Below are positions 19,126 through 29,221 of a DNA stretch of 64,000 nt, one piece after another. The DNA lies in the NCBI RefSeq assembly GCF_000378125.1, contig NZ_KB899241.1:1153652-1217651 (forward strand), given 5' to 3'. This stretch comes from Rudaea cellulosilytica DSM 22992. Lineage in GTDB: Bacteria > Pseudomonadota > Gammaproteobacteria > Xanthomonadales > Rhodanobacteraceae. The translations under genes were made by a program, and so were the position numbers. How positions within the stretch are numbered: position 1 is the stretch's first letter; each line of letters begins with the position of its first letter. Below the pieces are notes generated by a model. The model saw only the letters and a program-made list of their open reading frames with translations. It was not told the DNA's origin and did no database searches.

Positions 19126-21296
19126 GCTTCGTCGCCCGGCGCGTGCTGCCTGCGCTCGCCATCGCCGCCTTGCTGGCGGCGACGCTGCTGCTCGCGCGCG
19201 ACGCGACGAGCGACACGAACCGGCTCGGGCGCTTCTATCTGTGGATCCTCGGTGCCTCGGCGCTGGCGCTGGTCGTCTTGGTCGCCATCATCGCGCAACG
19301 CCTGTTGCGGCTGTCGCGCGAGCTCAAGCGCTCCGTGCCGGGTGCGCGCCTGACCCGGCGCTGGCTGCTCATGCTGATCGCGCTCGCCGTACCGCCGGTG
19401 CTCGTGGTCTACGGGTTCTCGCTCTACTTCCTCAATGCGACGATCGACACCTGGTTCAACGCGCGTCTCGAACAAGGCCTGTCTGCCGCGCTCGGCGTTG
19501 GCAAGGCCTATCTCGACGAGCGCCTGCGTGCGGCCGAGACCAGCGCGACCGGCATCGCGCGCGATCTGGCCAACCTGCCCGACGCGGATTTGCAGGCGCG
19601 GCTCAAGGCGGCGCTCGACGCGCAATTGATCACCCAACTCGTCGTGTTCGGTGACGACCGCCGCGTGCTCGCGAACGAGGGCTCCGATCCACGCTTCCTC
19701 GACGCGGTCTATCCGGATGCGAATGCGCTGAACCAGCTCAAGATCACCGGTCGCTACGCCGCCGCGGAACCGCTCGGCGAACCGGTCGTGCTCAAGTTGC
19801 GCGTCGTGTTGCCGCTCGCCGACGCCGCGCCCGGCGCGAACCGTCTGTTGCAGGCGCTGTATCCGGTGCCCGAGCAGATGCAGCCGCTGATGGCGACCGT
19901 GGAACAAGCTGGCTACGACTTCCAGCGCCTGAAATTCCTGCGTGATTCGCTCAAGCTCACGTTCACCCTGGTGCTCACCTTCGTGCTGCTGCTGTCGGCG
20001 CTGTTCGCGGTACTGACCGCGTTCGGCGTCGCGCGCCGGCTGACCGCGCCGATCGGCCGCCTCGCCGCGGCGACGCGCGCGGTCGGCGCCGGCCGCTACG
20101 ACACGCCGTTGCCGGTCGCGGGCGACGACGAGCTCAGTTTCCTCACCCAGTCGTTCAACCAGATGCAGGGCGAGCTCGAACGCGCGAGCTCGCGTCTCGT
20201 GCACAGCGCGCAGGAGACCGACAGCCAGCGCACCTATCTGCGCGCCGTGCTCGAGCGTCTGTCCGCCGGCGTGCTCGGTCTCGACCGCGAAGGCGTTCTG
20301 CGCACGGCCAACCACGCCGCCGAAGTGATCCTCGACCTGCCGCTGTCGCGGCACATCGGCCAGCATCTCGGCGTGCTGCGCCGCGAACGTCCCGCGCTCG
20401 CACCGCTGGTCGATCCGATCCTCAAGCACATGCGCGAGGCCGCGCGTGAATGGCGCGAAGAAGTCGTGCTCGACGACCCGGATCAACGCTCGGGCAACGA
20501 GCGCCGTGTGTTGATGCTGCGCGGTGCGGAACTCTCGCCGATGCTAGGTGAAGATGCCGGCATCGTCGCCGTGTTCGACGATCTGACCCTGCTCAACCGC
20601 GCGCAGCGCGATGCGGCCTGGGCCGAGGTTGCGCGCCGCCTCGCCCACGAGGTCAAGAATCCGCTGACCCCGATCCAGCTCGCCGCCGAACGCCTGCGCC
20701 GTCGTTTCATCGGTCGCCTGCCGCCGGAGGAAACCGAAATCCTCGATCGCGCCACGCTGACCATCGTCAACCAGGTCGAGGCGCTCAAATCGATGGTGAA
20801 CGCGTTCGGCGACTACGCCCGCCCGCCGCAGATCGACGCCCGCGCATTGTCGATCAATGCGCTCGCCGGCGAGGTCGTCGATCTGTACGAGAACGACCAG
20901 CGCATTCAGCTGACTCGCCAGTTCGCCGCGAGCGACCCGAGCCTGCGTGCCGACGCGGTGCGCCTGCGTCAGCTGCTGCACAACCTGATCAAGAATTCGC
21001 TCGAAGCCGTCACCGGCGAGCACAAGCCGCATATCGAGGTGATCACGCGCGAGATCGACGAGGGCGGTCGCCACTGGGTCGAGCTGGCTGTCGCCGACAA
21101 CGGCCCCGGCCTGCCCGAGGGTTTCGACGCGCGCTGGTTCGAGCCGTACACGACGAGCAAGGTCAAAGGCACAGGCCTGGGCTTGGCGGTGGCGAAGAAG
21201 ATCGTCGAAGAGCACGGTGGCACGATCCGCGCGGAAAATCGCGCCGAAGGCGGCGCCGTATTCACCCTGCGCCTGCCGCGCGACGGCGATGTTTGA
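19098..21296 (+). CDS. ntrY: Membrane sensor histidine kinase NtrY
   Basis: This 732-residue kinase has three N-terminal transmembrane helices (about residues 15-35, 48-68, 88-110) and a periplasmic or extracytoplasmic segment up to about 285. A fourth membrane helix, a HAMP domain (about 310-365), a PAS-like domain (about 375-480) and HisKA follow, with the phosphoacceptor in [13 protein letters not shown]. The HATPase motifs are [18 protein letters not shown] and [11 protein letters not shown]. NtrY-NtrX systems respond to redox or nitrogen status and influence envelope functions. The cognate ntrX is not adjacent but 4.3 kb downstream, beyond three glycosyltransferase genes. A half-copy of the palindromic repeat terminus starts at its stop codon. 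Confidence 0.93.
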   Translation: MAGRIRRALSFVARRVLPALAIAALLAATLLLARDATSDTNRLGRFYLWILGASALALVVLVAIIAQRLLRLSRELKRSVPGARLTRRWLLMLIALAVPPVLVVYGFSLYFLNATIDTWFNARLEQGLSAALGVGKAYLDERLRAAETSATGIARDLANLPDADLQARLKAALDAQLITQLVVFGDDRRVLANEGSDPRFLDAVYPDANALNQLKITGRYAAAEPLGEPVVLKLRVVLPLADAAPGANRLLQALYPVPEQMQPLMATVEQAGYDFQRLKFLRDSLKLTFTLVLTFVLLLSALFAVLTAFGVARRLTAPIGRLAAATRAVGAGRYDTPLPVAGDDELSFLTQSFNQMQGELERASSRLVHSAQETDSQRTYLRAVLERLSAGVLGLDREGVLRTANHAAEVILDLPLSRHIGQHLGVLRRERPALAPLVDPILKHMREAAREWREEVVLDDPDQRSGNERRVLMLRGAELSPMLGEDAGIVAVFDDLTLLNRAQRDAAWAEVARRLAHEVKNPLTPIQLAAERLRRRFIGRLPPEETEILDRATLTIVNQVEALKSMVNAFGDYARPPQIDARALSINALAGEVVDLYENDQRIQLTRQFAASDPSLRADAVRLRQLLHNLIKNSLEAVTGEHKPHIEVITREIDEGGRHWVELAVADNGPGLPEGFDARWFEPYTTSKVKGTGLGLAVAKKIVEEHGGTIRAENRAEGGAVFTLRLPRDGDV

Positions 21297-21308
21297 GAAC
21301 AGGTTCTG
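21292..21308. repeat. Solo repeat terminus (GAGAACAGGTTCT) after ntrY
   Basis: The sequence TTTGAGAACAGGTTCT closely matches one terminal inverted repeat of the palindromic family (GAGACAGGTTCTA in copy A) with a short insertion. No partner arm is evident within the 124-bp gap before the next gene. It may be a remnant of the element at the point where the ntrYX operon is interrupted. Confidence 0.3.
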
Positions 21309-21421
21309 ACGAACACGAAGCTGGCCGGCGTCAGCTTGGCGTCAACTTGTGTTAAGTAGGCTGCGGCGTACGCGCGAGCGTAGTCCGCATTTCCTTTCCC
21401 CGTTTCTTCGATCACTCTGCG

Positions 21422-23149
21422 ATGAGCGTTCCATCGATGCCGCCTGCACCTGCCCGCCGCGAGCTGTGGCTGTTCCTGCTCTTCGCCCTCGTCGTGATCG
21501 GCGCCGGCATCGGCCTGCGCGATCCGTGGCCGGCGGACGAGCCGCGCTTCGCGCTGTCGGCGCAGCAGATGGTCGAGTCGGGCGACTGGCTAATCCCGCA
21601 TCGCGGCCACGAGATCTACGCCGACAAGCCGCCGGCGTTCATGGCCATGCAGGCCGCTGCGTTCGAGCTCGTGCGCAACTGGCGCATCGCCTTCCTGCTG
21701 CCCTCGCTGCTCGCCGCGCTCGGCACGCTGCTGCTCGTCTATGACCTCGCGCGGCGGCTCTGGGACCACCGCGCCGGCCTCTACGCCGGCGTCGCCCTGC
21801 TCTGCGTGTTCCAGTTTGTCTATCAGGCAAAACGCGCGCAGATCGATCCGATGGTGACGTTCTTCATCACCCTCGCCAACTACGGCTTGCTGCGCCACTT
21901 CCTCACCGGCCCCGATTGGCGCATGTACTGGCTCGGCTGTTTCGCCGCCGGCCTCGGCGTGATCACCAAGGGTGTCGGCGTGCTCGCGCTGCTCATGTTC
22001 CTTCCCTACATTTTCGCGCGCAGCACACATTGGAATTTCGTCGCCGCGACGAAGGATTCCGCCTGGCGCTGGGCCGGCGGGTTCGCCGCGCTCCTCGTCG
22101 CGATCGCACTGTGGCTACTGCCGCTCGCGCTCGCGGTGTCGCTGCATCCCGCATCGGAATACCAGGCCTATTTGCACGACATCCTGTTCAAGCAGACGGC
22201 GGCGCGCTACACCGATTCGTGGGACCACCAGCAGCCGCCGTGGTACTACCTCGGCGTGATCCTGAGCGGCTGGATGCCGTTGTGGCTGGCCTGGTTCGGT
22301 ACCGTGCCGGCCTGGGCGCGGGCTCTTCGCGAACACGATGCGCGCATTCTGTTGCCGTTGGCCTGGGCGTTGCTCGTGATCGCGTTTTTCAGCATCCCCT
22401 CGGGCAAGCGCGACATGTACATCATGCCGGCGCTGCCGATGGTCGTGCTCGCCTGCGCGCCGTACCTGTCGCAGATCGTCGAACGAAGCTGGTTTCGCCG
22501 GCTCGCGCTTGGAGTGCTCGTCGCCCTCGGTGTCGTGCTCGCCGGTGCCGGACTGCATGCCTGGTCGGGGCACTGGAAATTTGCCAACGACCTCGCCGAG
22601 CAACGCGGCTTCGACGGCGGCGGTGCGGCATTGTGGAGCCTGCTCATCGCGCTCGGCGCCTGGCTGCTGGCGTGCGCGGCCTGGTTCCGTCTCGCGCGCG
22701 CGGCAAACGGGCTCGTCGCGGGCCTAGCCGGCCTCTGGCTGCTCTGGGGCCTGTGGGCCTCGCCGCTGCTCAACGATTCGAGTTCGGCGCGCGGGCTGAT
22801 GCGCCAGGCCGGCGCGGCGATCGGGCCCGATGCCGAGCTCGCCCTCGTCGCGTGGAAAGAGCAGAACCTGTTGCTGGCCGACCGGAAGGTCGTCGAATTC
22901 GGTTTCGTCAAACCCGTCCATCTACAACTCGGCGAGGCGATCCGCTGGCAGGAGGCGAAGCCCGATGCGCGTTGGATCTTCATCCTCGCCGACGCGATGG
23001 CGCCATGCATCGACCAAGCGAAGGCGCGCTACGTCGGCCATGCGAACCGGCGCGAGTGGTGGCTGTTCCGCGGCGATGCGGTGGCCGAGGCTTGCCGCGG
23101 CGGCAATGTCCCTGCGCCACGCAAGGAAGTGGACGCCGAAGCGGAATGA
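21422..23149 (+). CDS. GT83/ArnT-like membrane glycosyltransferase
   Basis: This 575-residue polytopic membrane protein has about twelve hydrophobic segments. The first loop motif, GLRDPWPADEPRFALSAQQM, carries the conserved DE of the PMT/ArnT superfamily. YADKPPAF is the second family signature. Such enzymes transfer sugars from a lipid-linked donor to lipid A, oligosaccharide or protein on the periplasmic face. The acceptor is unknown; ArnT itself adds aminoarabinose to lipid A, but arn biosynthesis genes are not in view. It lies between ntrY and the first GT9 gene, and a strong hairpin follows at 23212. Confidence 0.82.
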   Translation: MSVPSMPPAPARRELWLFLLFALVVIGAGIGLRDPWPADEPRFALSAQQMVESGDWLIPHRGHEIYADKPPAFMAMQAAAFELVRNWRIAFLLPSLLAALGTLLLVYDLARRLWDHRAGLYAGVALLCVFQFVYQAKRAQIDPMVTFFITLANYGLLRHFLTGPDWRMYWLGCFAAGLGVITKGVGVLALLMFLPYIFARSTHWNFVAATKDSAWRWAGGFAALLVAIALWLLPLALAVSLHPASEYQAYLHDILFKQTAARYTDSWDHQQPPWYYLGVILSGWMPLWLAWFGTVPAWARALREHDARILLPLAWALLVIAFFSIPSGKRDMYIMPALPMVVLACAPYLSQIVERSWFRRLALGVLVALGVVLAGAGLHAWSGHWKFANDLAEQRGFDGGGAALWSLLIALGAWLLACAAWFRLARAANGLVAGLAGLWLLWGLWASPLLNDSSSARGLMRQAGAAIGPDAELALVAWKEQNLLLADRKVVEFGFVKPVHLQLGEAIRWQEAKPDARWIFILADAMAPCIDQAKARYVGHANRREWWLFRGDAVAEACRGGNVPAPRKEVDAEAE

Positions 23150-23211
23150 TCTGAATGGGGTGCATCAAGCAAGTTCGTACTTGATTTGCGGCGGACCATC
23201 CTGGGCCCGGC

Positions 23212-23239
23212 GAAAACTCTGCACCTGTGCAGAGTTTTC
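23212..23239. terminator. Bidirectional terminator-like hairpin
   Basis: This is a perfect 13-bp inverted repeat (GAAAACTCTGCAC at 23212-23224 and its complement at 23227-23239) with a two-base loop. The ends contain A4 and T4, so it can act on either strand. It separates the GT83-like gene from the GT9 gene, which starts 23 bp later. Confidence 0.65.
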
Positions 23240-23261
23240 ATTGCAGCTAGACTGCGCGGCT

Positions 23262-24395
23262 ATGACGCAACCGATACGCCACAGCAACGATTCTCCCGCG
23301 AAAAGTCTGCGTCGCCGCGTCGCACGCTGGTTTTCACGCCGCTTGGCGTCGCCATCGGCGCCCGCCGACAGTCTTCCGCAGCACATCCCCGCGCGCGGTA
23401 TCCACCGCATCCTGATTTGCCGGGCGACGCGGACGCTGGGCGAGACCTTGCTGCTGTCGCCGTTGCTGCGCGAGATCGAGGCGCGTTTTCCCGGCGCTGA
23501 AGTCGACATCATCAGCGGTTGCGCAGCGGCGCCGACCTTGTTCCAACGCTTTGCCCAGGTGCGGCGCATAAGCGTGCTACCGCGCAGCATCGCCAAGGCA
23601 CCTCTGCGTTACCGGCGCTTGCTCAAGGAGTTGCGCGCGGCGAAATACGATCTAGCGATCGATCCCTACCTACTGTCGAATTCCGATCGGTTGCTCGTGC
23701 GCACTTCACGCGCGCGGTTTCGCATCGGCTTCGACGGAGCGAAAAAAAGCGGCCATCTCACGCACCCGCTCGCCCAGCCGCGCGAGGAGGAGCACGCGGC
23801 GAAGCTGCCGGTGTATTTGCTGCGTAGGACGATGGGTGTCGCCGGCGATCCAGCGCGGTGGACGTATCCGGAACTCGACTTGCATCTTTCCGCTGCGGAA
23901 CGCGAACAGGGGCGCGAAACGCTGCGCGCCGTCGCCGCCGGAGCGTTAGCGCAAGCGCGCGGGACGATCGGCGTCTACGCCTTCGCCACCGGCGTGAAAA
24001 ATTACTCGCGCGATTGGTGGCTGCGTTTTCTTGCCGCGCTCGCCGCGCGCTATCCACAGCATGCGATCGTCGAGATCGTGCCCGGCTTCGGCCGCTCGCT
24101 GCTCGGCGATGCGTATCCGACGTATTTCTCCTCCGATATCCGCAAGCTCGGCGGCGTGCTCGCGAACCTCTCGCTCTACGTCAGCGCCGACTGCGGCATC
24201 ATGCATCTCGCTGCCGCGAGTGGCGCACCGACGGTCGGCATCTTCTCGGTCACCGACATCCCGGGCTGGAGCGTCTACGGCGCGCGCAACCATACGATCG
24301 ACGCGCGCGATCTCGATGCGGAGCAGGCGGCCGCCGCGACCATCGCGGCGCTCGGCGAAGCCGGGCTTACGCCAGCGAGCGCCACGCCGCAATGA
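23262..24395 (+). CDS. GT9 family glycosyltransferase (heptosyltransferase-like)
   Basis: This 377-residue GT-B fold protein resembles ADP-heptose:LPS heptosyltransferases. The N-terminal domain begins IHRILICRATRTLGETLLLSPLL (GT9 usually has a Gly-Asp there; here it is Gly-Glu). The C-terminal nucleotide-sugar site has LYVSADCGIMHLAAASGAPTVGIFS. The first 45 residues form a basic extension (RRRVARWFSRR). It is convergent with another GT9 gene, and their 3' ends overlap by 29 bp. The likely role is LPS core or capsule assembly in the cytosol. Confidence 0.8.
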   Translation: MTQPIRHSNDSPAKSLRRRVARWFSRRLASPSAPADSLPQHIPARGIHRILICRATRTLGETLLLSPLLREIEARFPGAEVDIISGCAAAPTLFQRFAQVRRISVLPRSIAKAPLRYRRLLKELRAAKYDLAIDPYLLSNSDRLLVRTSRARFRIGFDGAKKSGHLTHPLAQPREEEHAAKLPVYLLRRTMGVAGDPARWTYPELDLHLSAAEREQGRETLRAVAAGALAQARGTIGVYAFATGVKNYSRDWWLRFLAALAARYPQHAIVEIVPGFGRSLLGDAYPTYFSSDIRKLGGVLANLSLYVSADCGIMHLAAASGAPTVGIFSVTDIPGWSVYGARNHTIDARDLDAEQAAAATIAALGEAGLTPASATPQ

Positions 24396-25425
24396 CCTGT
24401 CCGGGGGAAATGTCCGCCGCGGTTGCGGCGCGCGGCGAGGTACCCACATTGATTACCGGCTTGGCGTATGGGCTGCGCCGATCCCATTTTTCCGGACCGT
24501 ACTTGCCGGCATAGAGCACGACAAGCGGGCAGCCCATCGCCGCGGCTAAATGCGCGGGGCCGGTATCGACCGAGACCATGCTGTGCGCGCGCTCGAGTAC
24601 GCCAAGCAAGCGACGCACGGGCAGATCGCTCGTCGCGATCTTGACCGCGGCAAGTCCCGTCGCGTCCGCGATTGCCCGACAGACGGCCGATTCGGACGGT
24701 GCTCCCGCGAGCACGAGATTTGCGGTCGGTAGGGTTTCGTGCATCGCGCGCAGCAACGCGGCCCAGGATTCGATCGGCCAGAACTTCGGATCATCGTCGC
24801 GTTGATGCAGCCTGCGCTTGACCTTCCAGTTTCCCGGTTGCAGCAGCACGAACGGCGCGTCGGTGAAGCCACGTTCGCGCAGCCAGGCGTCGGCGTCGCG
24901 GCGGTCTGCTGCATCGAGGTAGAGGCGTGGCGCGGCCTGCAGGTCGTCGGCTTGCCAGCGGTAGTCGGCCTCGCGGTATGCGCTGGGCGTCATGCGGCCG
25001 AAACGCAGGGCTTGGTCGACCCAGTGTTCGTCCTTGTGCAGCGCCATGTCATGCAGGAAAACGCAGCGTTGCTGCGGCACACCGGCGAAGCGCAGCAGCC
25101 AGCGGATGCGTTTGAGCGATCCGCGGGTGTCCTCGCTCACGTAGATGGGGCCGTCGTGAGCGCGAATTTTTGCTATGAGTCGCCAGCGTTCCGGACTGAA
25201 GGCGAGCAGTTGGTGGCGATTGGCGAGTTCCCAGATCTCGCCGACATCGGGATGCCCGCGGTACAGCTCACTGGTCCACGAACCGCGAGCGAGAATGCGA
25301 CAGGGACGGCCATAGCGCCGGCGCAGCAGATGAAGCAGCGGTTCCTGCAGCAGCATGTCGCCGAGACGGCCAAAGCGGATGACCAGCGGAACCTGGGACC
25401 GGGCTGGCCCGTTTTGCGCAGACAT
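24367..25425 (-). CDS. GT9 family glycosyltransferase (heptosyltransferase-like)
   Basis: This 352-residue GT-B enzyme starts with a typical GT9 N-terminus (LVIRFGRLGDMLLQEPLLHLL, with the Gly-Asp lost in its neighbour). It has FVLLQPGNWKVKRR and a C-terminal MVSVDTGPAHLAAAMGCPLVVLY donor-binding motif. I prefer the ATG at 25425; an in-frame TTG at 25473 would overlap the -10 sequence. A consensus TATAAT (25478-25473, minus strand) lies just upstream. It overlaps the convergent GT9 gene at 3' ends, so read-through would produce antisense RNA. Confidence 0.82.
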   Translation of the reverse strand: MSAQNGPARSQVPLVIRFGRLGDMLLQEPLLHLLRRRYGRPCRILARGSWTSELYRGHPDVGEIWELANRHQLLAFSPERWRLIAKIRAHDGPIYVSEDTRGSLKRIRWLLRFAGVPQQRCVFLHDMALHKDEHWVDQALRFGRMTPSAYREADYRWQADDLQAAPRLYLDAADRRDADAWLRERGFTDAPFVLLQPGNWKVKRRLHQRDDDPKFWPIESWAALLRAMHETLPTANLVLAGAPSESAVCRAIADATGLAAVKIATSDLPVRRLLGVLERAHSMVSVDTGPAHLAAAMGCPLVVLYAGKYGPEKWDRRSPYAKPVINVGTSPRAATAADISPGQVIAAWRSLA

Positions 25426-25472
25426 GCAGGGAATTGCTCGACGGCCGATGCGACGGGATCGACTTGGCCGCA

Positions 25473-25478
25473 ATTATA
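25473..25478 (-). promoter_or_regulatory. Consensus -10 element upstream of the minus-strand GT9 gene
   Basis: A perfect TATAAT on the minus strand lies 47 bp before the ATG at 25425. No good -35 at 16-18 bp is visible, so the promoter may rely on another element or an activator. Confidence 0.4.
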
Positions 25479-25604
25479 GGTGGGCGTGGTTAAGCAAACT
25501 TGAAGACATCGTGCAGAACCTGCGCAATTTGGCCGGGTGATCCGCCGTTCCGTGCACGATCTTTGCGCTATCCTAGGCGTCGCATTTTCGCAACAGGCAT
25601 TCGC

Positions 25605-26999
25605 ATGGCTTCCGGCCGCATCCTCGTCGTCGACGACGAACCCGACATCCGCACGACGGTGAAGGAAATCCTCGAAGACGAGGGTTATCAGGTCGCAGTC
25701 GCCGCTGACGCCGCTGCCGCGCGCGAGGCGCGCACGCAGAGCCGGCCCGACGTGATCCTGCTCGACATCTGGATGCCGGAAACCGACGGCATCAGCCTGC
25801 TGCGCGAATGGTCGCAGGCCGGCGCGCTGACCACGCCGGTGATCATGATGAGCGGTCACGGCACGGTCGAGACCGCGGTCGAAGCGACGCGCCTGGGTGC
25901 CTACGATTTCGTCGAGAAACCCATCTCGTTGGCCAAGCTCTTGCTCACGATCGATCGTGCGCGCGAGGCGAGCCGGCTCAAGCGCGAAAACGAGGGCCTG
26001 CGCGAGCAACTCGCGCTGCCGCTGGAGCCGATCGGCGCGTCCAAGGCGATGGCCGCGTTGCGCGCGCAGCTCGACAAGCTGGCCCAGCACGATACCTCGA
26101 TCCTGATTCAGGGCGAGGCCGGCACGGGCAAAGAATCGCTCGCGCGCTGGCTACATGCACGCTCGCTGCGCCAGGGCGGACCGTTCGTCGCAGTCGCGGC
26201 AGGCGGCGTCCCGCGCGAACATCTCGCCGCCGCGCTGTTCGGCAGCGAGGACGCGAACGGCGTGCAGCCGGGCCTGATCGAGCAGGCCAACGGCGGCACG
26301 CTGTTCCTCGACGAAGTCGCCGAGCTCGACGCCGAGCTGCAGCAGCGCCTGTCTTCGGTGCTCGAACGCCGCGCGCTCGTGCGCTCGGGCGGCGCGGGCA
26401 GCGTGCCGCTCGATCTGCGCGTGATCGCGGCGACCGCGCAGAATCTCGAAACGCTGGTGAAAGCCGGCGCGTTCCGCGAAGAACTCTACTACTTGATCAA
26501 TATCGTTCCACTCAGCGTGCCGCCGCTGCGCCAGCGGCTGGAGGATGTGCCCGAGCTGCTGCGCACGTTCGCGGATTTCTTCGCCCACCGCGACAAGCTG
26601 CCGTACCGCGTGTTCCCGGTCGCGGTGCAGAACCGCCTGCGCAACCACGACTGGCCCGGCAACGTGCGCGAACTGCGCAACCTCGTCCAGCGCCTGCTGA
26701 TCATGGGCAATGGCGACGAGGTGACGATCGAGGAAGTCGAAGCCGCGCTCGGCAAGGGCGTGGTCGCGCCGCCGCCGCGTCCCGTGGCGGCCGATTCGCC
26801 GGCCGCGGCGATCGATTTCAACCTGCCGCTGCGCGAGGCGCGCGAGCAGTTCGAGCGTGCCTACCTGCTGCGCCAGCTGCAGGACGCCGGCGGCAGCGTC
26901 GGCAAGCTCGCCAAGATGGTCGGCATGGAGCGCACGCACCTGTATCGCAAGCTGCGCGACCTCGGCGTCGATGTGAAGTCGTCCGGCAAGGAAGAGTGA
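25605..26999 (+). CDS. ntrX: Response regulator NtrX (AAA+, lacks GAFTGA)
   Basis: This 464-residue regulator has a receiver domain (phosphoacceptor D54 in VILLDIWMPE) and an AAA+ ATPase domain with Walker A GEAGTGKE and Walker B GGTLFLDEV. A C-terminal Fis-type helix-turn-helix contains GKLAKMVGMERTHLYRKL. The GAFTGA loop that contacts sigma-54 is missing: the segment between LFGSED and GLIEQANGG is shortened and divergent. It therefore probably acts as a DNA-binding regulator without classical sigma-54 remodelling, as reported for other NtrX proteins. I chose the ATG at 25605 because the receiver domain starts there. The cognate kinase gene ntrY lies 4.3 kb upstream. Confidence 0.92.
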   Translation: MASGRILVVDDEPDIRTTVKEILEDEGYQVAVAADAAAAREARTQSRPDVILLDIWMPETDGISLLREWSQAGALTTPVIMMSGHGTVETAVEATRLGAYDFVEKPISLAKLLLTIDRAREASRLKRENEGLREQLALPLEPIGASKAMAALRAQLDKLAQHDTSILIQGEAGTGKESLARWLHARSLRQGGPFVAVAAGGVPREHLAAALFGSEDANGVQPGLIEQANGGTLFLDEVAELDAELQQRLSSVLERRALVRSGGAGSVPLDLRVIAATAQNLETLVKAGAFREELYYLINIVPLSVPPLRQRLEDVPELLRTFADFFAHRDKLPYRVFPVAVQNRLRNHDWPGNVRELRNLVQRLLIMGNGDEVTIEEVEAALGKGVVAPPPRPVAADSPAAAIDFNLPLREAREQFERAYLLRQLQDAGGSVGKLAKMVGMERTHLYRKLRDLGVDVKSSGKEE

Positions 27000-27004
27000 T
27001 TCGC

Positions 27005-27033
27005 GCACGGCGCCGATACGGCGCCCGTGCTTT
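27005..27033 (+). terminator. Terminator-like hairpin after ntrX
   Basis: A GC-rich stem (GCACGGCGCC at 27005-27014 with GGCGCCCGTGC at 27020-27030, one bulge) is followed by TTTAAG. The U-tract is short, so efficiency is uncertain. Confidence 0.5.
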
Positions 27034-27124
27034 AAGACAATTGCAATCCTGTCCGGGTTACCTTACTTCCTGAGCTGAGCGCGTTGATCGCGCCGAGAAT
27101 TCCTCCCTCATCCAAGGAACAGTC

Positions 27125-27904
27125 ATGAGCGTAAAAGGCAAAGTCGCCCTGATCACGGGCGCAGCAAGCGGCATCGGCAAGCGCATCGCCGAGGTGTACG
27201 CGGACAACGGTTGTCATATCGCGATCGCCGACATCAACCAGGCGGCGGCCGATGCCGCTGCCGCGGAAATCCGCGCGCGTGGCGTCAATGCGACGACGGT
27301 GATCATGGACGTGACCGACGAAGCCGCGGTCGACGCCGGCATCGACAAGTGTGTGAAGGACCTCGGCAGCATCGATATCCTCGTCTCCAATGCCGGCATC
27401 CAGATCGTCAATCCGGTCGAGAATTTCTCCTATGCCGACTGGAAGAAACTCATGGCGATCCATGTCGACGGCGCGTTCCTGACCACACGCGCGGCGCTCA
27501 AGCACATGTACGCCGGCAAAGGCGGCGCGATCATCTACATGGGTTCGGTGCATTCGAAGGAAGCGTCCAAGCTCAAGGCACCGTACGTCACCGCCAAGCA
27601 CGGCCTGATCGGCCTGGCCAAGGTCGTGGCCAAGGAAGGCGCGGCACACAATGTGCGTGCGAATGTCATTTGCCCGGGCTTTGTGCGCACGCCGCTGGTC
27701 GAGAAGCAGATTCCCGAACAGGCCAAGGAACTCGGCATCTCCGAGGACGATGTGGTGAAGAAAGTCATGTTGAAAGACACCGTCGACGGCGAGTTCACCA
27801 CGGTCGATGACGTCGCCAACGTCGCGCTGTTCCTCGGCGGCTTCGATACCAACGCGCTGACCGGGCAGTCGCTCGTCGTCAGCCACGGCTGGTTCATGCA
27901 ATGA
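27125..27904 (+). CDS. bdhA: 3-hydroxybutyrate dehydrogenase
   Basis: This 259-residue short-chain dehydrogenase has the [11 protein letters not shown] cofactor motif, NAG in LVSNAGIQ, an active-site Ser in YMGSVHS and YVTAKHG (Tyr-x3-Lys). The C-terminal end HGWFMQ is characteristic of the D-3-hydroxybutyrate dehydrogenases that oxidise hydroxybutyrate to acetoacetate in polyhydroxybutyrate or ketone-body use. The strong RBS (AAGGAA) precedes the ATG. The stop overlaps the patatin ATG (ATGA), so the two are co-translated. Confidence 0.9.
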   Translation: MSVKGKVALITGAASGIGKRIAEVYADNGCHIAIADINQAAADAAAAEIRARGVNATTVIMDVTDEAAVDAGIDKCVKDLGSIDILVSNAGIQIVNPVENFSYADWKKLMAIHVDGAFLTTRAALKHMYAGKGGAIIYMGSVHSKEASKLKAPYVTAKHGLIGLAKVVAKEGAAHNVRANVICPGFVRTPLVEKQIPEQAKELGISEDDVVKKVMLKDTVDGEFTTVDDVANVALFLGGFDTNALTGQSLVVSHGWFMQ

Positions 27905-29214
27905 CGACGCGCAAGCGCGGCGGCTCGGCGCGCGCGGCGAAGCCTAAGCCTGCCGTCGTGCGCGAAAAAGCATCGACGGCAAGGGCGGCGAAAGTCGGGG
28001 TGGCTGCGAAAGCGCCCTCGCCGCTCGAATCGGCGCGCAAGTACGCAACGATCGCTCTGATGCTGCAGGGCGGTGGCGCGCTCGGCTCGTATCAGTGCGG
28101 CGTCTACGAGGGCCTGCAACGGGCCGGCATCCTGCCGAATTGGTTCGCCGGTATCTCGATCGGCGCGATCAACGCGGCGTTGCTCGCCGGCAACGCGCCG
28201 GAGCATCGCCTCGATCGGCTGCGTGCGTTCTGGGAGCGCATTTCGATCCCCGCCATTCCGTTCGGCCACCAGCTCTTCGAGTGGCAGGAAGCATTGCGTC
28301 GGAAGCTGCCGCTGGAGAATTCCACGCTCGGGCTCGCCAACGCCCAGGGCGCGCTTGCCGCGATGCTGTTCGGCCAGTCCGGCTTCTTCGTGCCGCGCTT
28401 TCCGCCGCCGTACATCGGCGTCGGTCACGTCGAATCGTCGACCAGCTTCTACGACACGGCGCCGCTGAAATCCACGCTCGAGGAGTTCGTCGATTTCGAC
28501 CGCATCAATGCCGGCGACGTGCGTTTCTCGGTCGGCGCGGTCAACGTGCGCAACGGCAACTTCATCTATTTCGACAACTTCGACAAACCCGGCGAGCCGA
28601 AGACGAAAATCCGCGCCGAGCATGTGATGGCCTCGGGCGCGCTGCCGCCGGCGTTCGCGCCGATCGAGATCGACGGTGAGCATTACTGGGACGGCGGCCT
28701 CGTATCGAACACGCCGCTCGACCACGTGCTCAGCCAGACGCCGCGCCGCGACAGCCTGGTCTTCCAGGTCGACCTCTGGCGCGCACAGGGTCTGCTGCCG
28801 CGCAATATCATGGAAGTGGCCGAACGGCAGAAGGACATCCAGTTTTCGAGCCGCACGCGTTACGGCACCGACGTCGTCAAGCGCCGCCAGAATCTGCGCA
28901 CCACGCTCTACGCGCTGCTCAAGGAAATCCCGCCCGATCACGTCAGCGCGGAGATGCGCGCCGAGCTCGAACCGTGGCTGTCCGACCGCGTCTACAACAT
29001 CATCCACCTGATTTACAAAACCAAGCCGTTCGAGGAGCAGTACAAGGACTACGCGTTCGCGCCGAGCACGATGGCCGAGCACTGGCGTGCCGGCCTTGCC
29101 GACATGCGCAACACGCTGACACACCCTCAGTTCTTCGTGCCGCCCTCGCGCCGCGACGGCGTGGTCACCCACGACGTGCATCGACACGGGCGCGGCGAGA
29201 AAAACGCGAAATAG
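27901..29214 (+). CDS. Patatin-like phospholipase with DUF3734 domain
   Basis: This 437-residue protein has a basic Lys/Ala-rich N-terminus (residues 1-45). A patatin domain follows, with the oxyanion-hole segment [20 protein letters not shown], the nucleophile elbow GISIG and the catalytic Asp in DGGLVSN. The C-terminal DUF3734 region (about 300-410) is typical of this subfamily. It is co-translated with bdhA. In other proteobacteria this subfamily often sits in polyhydroxybutyrate-related loci, which suggests lipid or PHB-granule turnover, but the substrate is not shown. Confidence 0.85.
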   Translation: MTTRKRGGSARAAKPKPAVVREKASTARAAKVGVAAKAPSPLESARKYATIALMLQGGGALGSYQCGVYEGLQRAGILPNWFAGISIGAINAALLAGNAPEHRLDRLRAFWERISIPAIPFGHQLFEWQEALRRKLPLENSTLGLANAQGALAAMLFGQSGFFVPRFPPPYIGVGHVESSTSFYDTAPLKSTLEEFVDFDRINAGDVRFSVGAVNVRNGNFIYFDNFDKPGEPKTKIRAEHVMASGALPPAFAPIEIDGEHYWDGGLVSNTPLDHVLSQTPRRDSLVFQVDLWRAQGLLPRNIMEVAERQKDIQFSSRTRYGTDVVKRRQNLRTTLYALLKEIPPDHVSAEMRAELEPWLSDRVYNIIHLIYKTKPFEEQYKDYAFAPSTMAEHWRAGLADMRNTLTHPQFFVPPSRRDGVVTHDVHRHGRGEKNAK

Positions 29215-29221
29215 CCGCGCC

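Noticed and set aside
25425-25473. TTG start at 25473 for the minus-strand GT9 gene
   Set aside because: It overlaps the TATAAT and would add 16 basic residues not seen in GT9. ATG 25425 is better placed.
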